A DNA stretch of 8,333 nt from Patescibacteria group bacterium (GTDB lineage Bacteria > Patescibacteriota > Microgenomatia > UBA12405 > JAHJSD01): the NCBI GenBank assembly GCA_018830585.1, contig JAHJSD010000094.1:1-8333 (forward strand), in the 5' to 3' direction. Positions 5,054 through 8,333 of this stretch are shown piece after piece (within the stretch, counting starts at the first letter, position 1; every line of letters starts with the position of its first letter). Position numbers and translations under genes: made by a program. The notes under the pieces are model-generated. The model was not told where the DNA came from. It did no database searches and saw nothing but the letters and a program-made list of their open reading frames with translations.

Positions 5054-5110
5054 CACCCCCGGGGTGAAATCTCCTGCCTGCCGGCAGGCAGGGCAGACAC
5101 CCCGGGGGTG
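5054..5110. repeat. Palindromic repeat left of the Fic gene, with a 20-bp palindrome inserted
   Basis: Outer arms CACCCCCGGGGTG (5054-5066) and CACCCCGGGGGTG (5098-5110) are exact reverse complements. Between them AAATCT and GCAGA are separated by CCTGCCTGCCGGCAGGCAGG (5073-5092), a perfect palindrome. The copy at 6404-6440, in reverse orientation, has the same arms and linkers without the 20-mer. Confidence 0.75.
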
Positions 5111-5253
5111 GATCAGGAATAGGTCGGAAACAGTCAATCCTATTCGGGAAAGCCGGAAAATTCTTTTACCAATTTAGTAGTTCGACAATATCGCCATTTA
5201 ACAATGTATCAACGGAAAGATGGATAAGTATTTTAACCCAGGATTGTGTTGTT

Positions 5254-5330
5254 CTTTACTATAAACCTTACTAAAAGCTTTACCATTGTCTCGGCAACCT
5301 CTTTACCATTACCTTTACAAAAGGCTTTAC
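5254..5330 (+). promoter_or_regulatory. Array of CTTTAC boxes with 12-bp period before the Fic promoter
   Basis: CTTTAC occurs at 5254, 5278, 5301, 5313 and 5325, with CCTTAC at 5266. The spacing is 12 or a near multiple of 12, close to one helical turn, and the last box overlaps the -35 element. This is the arrangement of a multi-site operator or iteron set. The C-terminal HTH of the Fic protein could be the binder; that is inference. Confidence 0.5.
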
Positions 5331-5354
5331 AAATATCTGATCTGGTATTATAAT
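5326..5354 (+). promoter_or_regulatory. Strong sigma-70 promoter of the Fic gene
   Basis: TTTACA (5326-5331), 17 bp, then a perfect TATAAT (5349-5354). Transcription should begin near 5361, leaving only about six bases before the ATG at 5367. Confidence 0.7.
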
Positions 5355-5366
5355 AAAAATAGTCTT

Positions 5367-6386
5367 ATGTATCAACCGAAATATAATACTACTTCCCAGC
5401 TGATTACCAATCTGACTCAAATCGGCTGGTTCCACGGGCAACTGGAGGCGCTCCAAATTCCAAAAGAACTGGAACTAAATTTAGAAAGGGATAATTTGGT
5501 CCAATCTTCCTATATTTCCAACAGCATTGAAGGCAACCCGCTCACCCTGCATGAAGTAACCAACCTGCTTTTGGACGATCGTGTCCCTACCAATAGAGAT
5601 GAAAAAGAAGTTCACAACTATTTTGGCCTGCTTAAAAGAATGGGGAACTGCGTTGACCAGCCAATCTCTTTATCATTAATAAAAAAATTCCATCTGGAAT
5701 TACTCACTGGGGTCAAAGATTTTGCTGGAAAATTCAGAAACCAAAAAGTGGCTGTCGGTCACGCTTCCATAGGCGGCAACGGTCCCAGTTTCACCATCAA
5801 ACATGAACCGCCTTTCCATAAAACCGGGCAAATTGAAAAAGCAATCGAAAAATTAGTTTCATGGGCTAATCAGGAGGTGGAAATACCTGCGGTCCTAAAA
5901 GCCGGTATTTTTCATCATCAATTCGTCTACATCCATCCTTTCGAAGACGGCAACGGCAGAACCTGCCGCTTACTAACCGCTTTGATTTTTTTAAAAAACA
6001 ACTATCCGATTAATAAATATTTTGTCATGGATGATTTTTATGATATTGACCGCGACTTGTATTCGGATAAACTGCATACTGCCGATTCGGGAGACAAAAC
6101 CGAATGGTTAGAGTACTTCACCGAAGGAATCATGTATTCTCTTCAATCGGCCTTGGCCAGGATAAAAGAAAATTATCAGGCCCTCAGGATAGAGAACCGG
6201 CCCACACCGAAAGAAGAAGCAGTGATCAAAATTATTCAAAGACAAAAAGAAATCACCGCCCCCAAATTGGCAGAAATTCTTAAAGTCTCTCGCCAGCAAG
6301 CCCATGGTCTTTTGTCAAATTTGATCAAGAAAGGGTTAATTGATAAAAAGGGCAAAACCAAATCCAGCTATTATTTTCTAAAATAA
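5367..6386 (+). CDS. Class II Fic protein with C-terminal winged helix
   Basis: The 339-residue protein has a Fic_N region, a Fic domain and a C-terminal winged-helix DNA-binding domain (about 284-339). The catalytic loop HPFEDGNGRTCR at 190-201 is fully canonical, so adenylylation (AMP transfer to a target hydroxyl) is the expected activity. An inhibitory motif SNSIEG lies at 51-56, with Glu55 placed to block ATP, which makes it a self-inhibited class II enzyme. Targets and DNA sites are not visible. I chose ATG 5367 because a consensus promoter lies between it and the upstream in-frame TTG (5286), so the longer form would not be transcribed from that promoter; the extra residues also only translate the box array. 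The gene is monocistronic and framed by inverted copies of one palindromic repeat. Confidence 0.9.
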   Translation: MYQPKYNTTSQLITNLTQIGWFHGQLEALQIPKELELNLERDNLVQSSYISNSIEGNPLTLHEVTNLLLDDRVPTNRDEKEVHNYFGLLKRMGNCVDQPISLSLIKKFHLELLTGVKDFAGKFRNQKVAVGHASIGGNGPSFTIKHEPPFHKTGQIEKAIEKLVSWANQEVEIPAVLKAGIFHHQFVYIHPFEDGNGRTCRLLTALIFLKNNYPINKYFVMDDFYDIDRDLYSDKLHTADSGDKTEWLEYFTEGIMYSLQSALARIKENYQALRIENRPTPKEEAVIKIIQRQKEITAPKLAEILKVSRQQAHGLLSNLIKKGLIDKKGKTKSSYYFLK

Positions 6387-6403
6387 CTTCTTTCTGTAGC
6401 CAA

Positions 6404-6440
6404 CACCCCCGGGGTGTCTGCAGATTTCACCCCGGGGGTG
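6404..6440. repeat. Palindromic repeat right of the Fic gene, empty version
   Basis: CACCCCCGGGGTG (6404-6416) and CACCCCGGGGGTG (6428-6440) flank TCTGCAGATTT. It is the reverse complement of the left copy minus the 20-bp insert. As RNA it forms a 13-bp G/C-rich hairpin 18 bases after the Fic stop and could slow RNA polymerase or protect the transcript end, but no T tract follows. Confidence 0.7.
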
Positions 6441-6524
6441 AGTCTCGCTTCTCTTAGAACAAACCCCTCTTAACACACCACAGTTATATCTTTCCCGGAA
6501 GTCCTCCTGCCAACAAATCCGTGT

Positions 6525-6530
6525 TAAAAT
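6525..6530 (+). promoter_or_regulatory. -10 box of the small gene at 6538
   Basis: TAAAAT lies 7 bases before the ATG at 6538, the same arrangement as for the gene starting at 1417. No convincing -35 box is present, so confidence is limited. Confidence 0.35.
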
Positions 6531-6537
6531 ATTGAAG

Positions 6538-6696
6538 ATGGCAGAAAGAGAAAAACCCGTTGATCCAAAGACGAAGCCAGCTTGGTTGACACGCTTGCGA
6601 ACCCGTTTCGATGAAACTCTTGCTAATCTCGGGGAGAAACTCAGGAAATTCTTTCTTCCTCCTCCGCCAAGAGCGCGTTCCAAATCAACCTCCTAA
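6538..6696 (+). CDS. Small basic hypothetical protein, 52 residues
   Basis: The product starts MAEREKPVDPKTKPAWLTRL, continues with an amphipathic helix RTRFDETLANLGEKLRKFFL (residues 21-40), and ends in a proline run and a Ser/Arg/Lys tail. It is strongly charged, lacks a signal peptide and reads like real protein; I do not recognise it. No Shine-Dalgarno sequence precedes the ATG, but TAAAAT stands 7 bases before it, as for other apparently leaderless genes here. After the stop, another frame reads on to 6817 (ending MRGVREVRP), so a longer frameshifted product cannot be excluded. It runs toward the minus-strand secreted-protein gene. Confidence 0.5.
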   Translation: MAEREKPVDPKTKPAWLTRLRTRFDETLANLGEKLRKFFLPPPPRARSKSTS

Positions 6697-6806
6697 AAAG
6701 ACCAAAAACCTTTTCTCCGTCAATTTTTTTTCTGCCGCCAAAAAAACTCTTATTTTCTATCGAGCCGGCAAATATTGTTATCTCCTAATGAGAGGAGTCA
6801 GAGAAG

Positions 6807-7232
6807 TCAGACCCTAATCCTGAAGGGCTTAAGCACTACTGTCCCGTCTTCAAGCGTTGATTTTATACTCAACCGGGCATTAGTAATGTTCGTGTGATAG
6901 GTGCAAACTCCGGAAGAACAAGTACCGAAAAGAAGCTCTTTAGTCTCGGTATCTCCTTTAGAAATTACTCCGGCTACTCCCTGTTCAATCCCATTGGCAT
7001 TATAGACCAATTCGTACTCAACAGAACTAACCCGGTCAAAATTGGAAAAACTCATTAAAAGAGCTTTCCTGTCCGGACGGAAACGGACTTTAGCCGAAAT
7101 TCCGCGAGAAACGGAAGTAGTTTGCCTTTTTTGAACTTTTCTAACCCTTTTTTGGGCCGCCAAACAATCAAAGGCAAAAACTGAAACTCCTAAAAATAAA
7201 AAAAGTATTAAAAGATAGCCGCTTCGTTTCAT
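6807..7232 (-). CDS. Secreted hypothetical protein of CPR type
   Basis: The 141-residue protein starts with a signal peptide (MKRSG, hydrophobic core YLLILFLFLGVSVFAF, probable cleavage after CLAA near residue 26). A short Lys/Arg-rich linker follows, then a compact beta-rich domain with SSVEYELVYNANGIEQGVAG and LLFGTCSSGVCTYHTNITNA. Cys105 and Cys110 could form a disulfide outside the cell. I associate this domain (EYELVYNANG and the C-x4-C/YHTNITNA pattern) with conserved secreted proteins of Microgenomates-like bacteria; its role is unknown. TATAGT (7249-7244) lies 11 bases before the ATG and no Shine-Dalgarno sequence is seen. It is divergent from the membrane-anchored gene beginning near 7286. 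Confidence 0.75.
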   Translation of the reverse strand: MKRSGYLLILFLFLGVSVFAFDCLAAQKRVRKVQKRQTTSVSRGISAKVRFRPDRKALLMSFSNFDRVSSVEYELVYNANGIEQGVAGVISKGDTETKELLFGTCSSGVCTYHTNITNARLSIKSTLEDGTVVLKPFRIRV

Positions 7233-7243
7233 CTTTGTTTTTA

Positions 7244-7276
7244 ACTATACCACAATCCCAAAACCGGTGATATACT
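7244..7276. promoter_or_regulatory. Divergent promoter region with two -10 boxes
   Basis: TATAGT at 7249-7244 (minus) serves the secreted-protein gene and TATACT at 7271-7276 (plus) serves the anchored-protein gene. Both lie 9 to 11 bases before the apparent start of their protein. The -35 elements are weak, so an activator or a different sigma preference is possible. Confidence 0.45.
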
Positions 7277-7303
7277 GAACCTAAGATAAAAAAAATAATA
7301 ATT

Positions 7304-7939
7304 TTGCTAATTTTGGTCAGCCTTTCGGGAATCGCATTTTTTTGGTATAAAAACCGCTCCCGGGAGCCTCTGAGTCCAACCGAACCGGGCACAATGGGGC
7401 AGGGGAGAGCCTCTGATAAAAACACCGAAGAGGAAAAGAAAACAAAGTTCAACTGGACTGTTTGGGAAGATCCTGCCGGATTCAGTTTTGAATACCCCAA
7501 GGAAACAACAATCAACAACCACCCGGAAGACAAGGAAAACTACGCTTGGCTGGAGCTGACTAAAGAGGGGAGTAAAGGCAAAATAGCTATTTTCTGCAAA
7601 GACAGCCAACATAACAACATCGACCAGTGGGCCAAAAAAGATAAAGAGGTAAGCGCGGGCAATAGTTTAAATACCACCATCGCTTCCGCTTCGGCCAAAA
7701 AAGTGGCTTTAGGAGAAGGAAAAGAAATCGCCGCTTTTATCGACCCCGATGCGGTCATTTACACTATCAAACTAATCCCGGAAAACGAAACTTATTGGCA
7801 GGAAATCTACCGCCGGATTTTGTCCTCTTTTAAGTTAATCCCCTTGGAGGGCGAAACCCAGGAAACTTTCTCGAACTGGATGGAAGGCTTCAACACTTCC
7901 GGGGCGGATGTTGTCGAGCCGGTAGAAGTAATCGAATAA
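7304..7939 (+). CDS. Membrane-anchored extracytoplasmic hypothetical protein
   Basis: From the TTG at 7304 the protein has 211 residues: a hydrophobic segment LILVSLSGIAFFWY, a basic stop (KNRSRE), a Pro/Gly/charged linker to about residue 40, and then a globular domain beginning WEDPAGFSFEYPKETTINNH and closing with YWQEIYRRILSSFKLIP. This resembles PsbP-like or lipoprotein-type domains in layout, anchored by one N-terminal helix and facing outwards; no enzymatic motif is seen. The natural N-terminus is probably six codons earlier, at ATA 7286 (then KKIIILLILV), which restores a standard Lys-Lys signal anchor 9 bases after the -10 box. The C-terminus is acidic. Repeats follow at once. Confidence 0.7.
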   Translation: MLILVSLSGIAFFWYKNRSREPLSPTEPGTMGQGRASDKNTEEEKKTKFNWTVWEDPAGFSFEYPKETTINNHPEDKENYAWLELTKEGSKGKIAIFCKDSQHNNIDQWAKKDKEVSAGNSLNTTIASASAKKVALGEGKEIAAFIDPDAVIYTIKLIPENETYWQEIYRRILSSFKLIPLEGETQETFSNWMEGFNTSGADVVEPVEVIE

Positions 7940-7995
7940 AAGATTCTACCGTTCGAACCGAAAACTGGTCAGGAAATTGATCCCTACCGTTCGAG

Positions 7996-8015
7996 CCTGC
8001 CTACCGGCAGGCAGG
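7996..8015. repeat. Second copy of the 20-bp palindrome, inside another host repeat
   Basis: CCTGCCTACCGGCAGGCAGG differs from the 5073-5092 palindrome by one base (8003). It interrupts an otherwise paired host repeat, GTTCGAG before it and CTTGTCGAGAAC after it. The motif CTACCGTTCGA also occurs upstream at 7946-7956. Confidence 0.65.
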
Positions 8016-8039
8016 CTTGTCGAGAACCGTCCCTAAACG

Positions 8040-8333
8040 AACTCTTCTCGACTCGAGTTTATCCTGAGTCTACCGAAGGGCTCGAAGGATAATTTACCTC
8101 GACTTCATTTAAAGAACAAAACCCCCACAAGTAAACCCGTAGTTTTTCCTATCTACGATAGGCAATGAAGCACCTCCCCTCCTGTCATCCTGACCCCGCG
8201 GCGTGCCCCCACCGTCATTCTGAACGTAGCCCCGTACCACGTAGGGTACAGGGCGAAGCGAAGAACCTGCCTGCCCCGTACCGCCACAGTGGGATACCCC
8301 ACGTGGTTTCCCATCTGGTACAGGGCCTGCCGG
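8040..8333. repeat. Nested REP-like repeats at the window end, no gene
   Basis: A TTATCCTGAG ... CTCGAAGGATAA hairpin lies at about 8057-8092. From about 8184 to the end there are REP-like units (GTCATCCTGA, GTCATTCTGAACG) interrupted by the CCCCGTACC ... GGTACAGGG palindrome at 8230-8253. A longer version of that palindrome (8274-8325) carries its own inner CCCCACGTGG and splits a CCTGCCTGCC half at 8266-8275 from CCTGCCGG at 8326. Positions 8096-8180 show only a weak CCTAT/ATAGG hairpin. Confidence 0.55.

Noticed and set aside
3933..5110. CRISPR array, because several short repeats and palindromes recur
   Set aside because: Repeats differ in sequence, spacing and orientation, spacers are not of uniform length, and no cas genes are present.
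5286..5366. N-terminal extension of the Fic protein from a TTG start
   Set aside because: A consensus promoter lies downstream of the TTG, and the extra residues (repeated Tyr/Leu/Lys) only mirror the CTTTAC box array.
6611..6817. Plus-strand ORF of 68 codons overlapping the 52-residue gene
   Set aside because: Its first half is an out-of-frame reading of the better-supported gene at 6538-6696. The second half might be a frameshifted extension, but nothing in the sequence marks a junction.

Overview
The window looks like part of a Candidate Phyla Radiation (Patescibacteria) genome, most likely Microgenomates-like. This is inferred from gene style: tiny GIY-YIG nucleases, a secreted protein of a type I associate with that group, compact genes that often lack a Shine-Dalgarno sequence, and many short palindromic repeats. 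There is no ribosomal RNA or marker gene to settle it. Most genes lie on the minus strand and standard stop codons fit throughout.

Layout. Positions 96-736 hold a two-gene toxin-antitoxin operon on the minus strand, an AbrB/MazE-type antitoxin followed by a Doc toxin, with a perfect 23-bp inverted repeat upstream as a probable operator. Positions 947-2592 hold a patch, visibly richer in G+C in its 947-2057 part, of unrecognised minus-strand genes. Two of them appear broken by frameshifts, and one small coiled-coil gene is intact. Positions 2646-3350 encode a winged-helix/Nudix protein with its own terminator. Positions 3381-3902 hold a GIY-YIG nuclease gene lying between tRNA-Tyr and a partial copy of that tRNA's 3' end. 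Positions 4094-4545 hold a second GIY-YIG gene bounded by inverted REP-like repeats. Positions 4546-5253 are non-coding and full of hairpins. Positions 5254-6440 hold a class II Fic protein with a strong promoter, an upstream 12-bp-period array of CTTTAC boxes, and a palindromic repeat family on both sides in opposite orientation. Positions 6538-7939 hold a small basic protein, a secreted protein and a membrane-anchored protein. Positions 7940-8333 are again repeats.

Two themes tie the window together. First, three single-gene units (GIY-YIG 1, GIY-YIG 2, Fic) are each framed by their own repeat pair, and short palindromes are nested inside other palindromes. One 20-bp palindrome can be seen in filled and empty versions of the same host repeat. 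Second, several genes have a -10 box only 7 to 12 bases before the start codon, which predicts leaderless or nearly leaderless transcripts. I found no complete undescribed defence system. The most unusual signals are the repeat-framed cassettes, the covarying stem-loop placed right at two stop codons, and the box array before the Fic gene.
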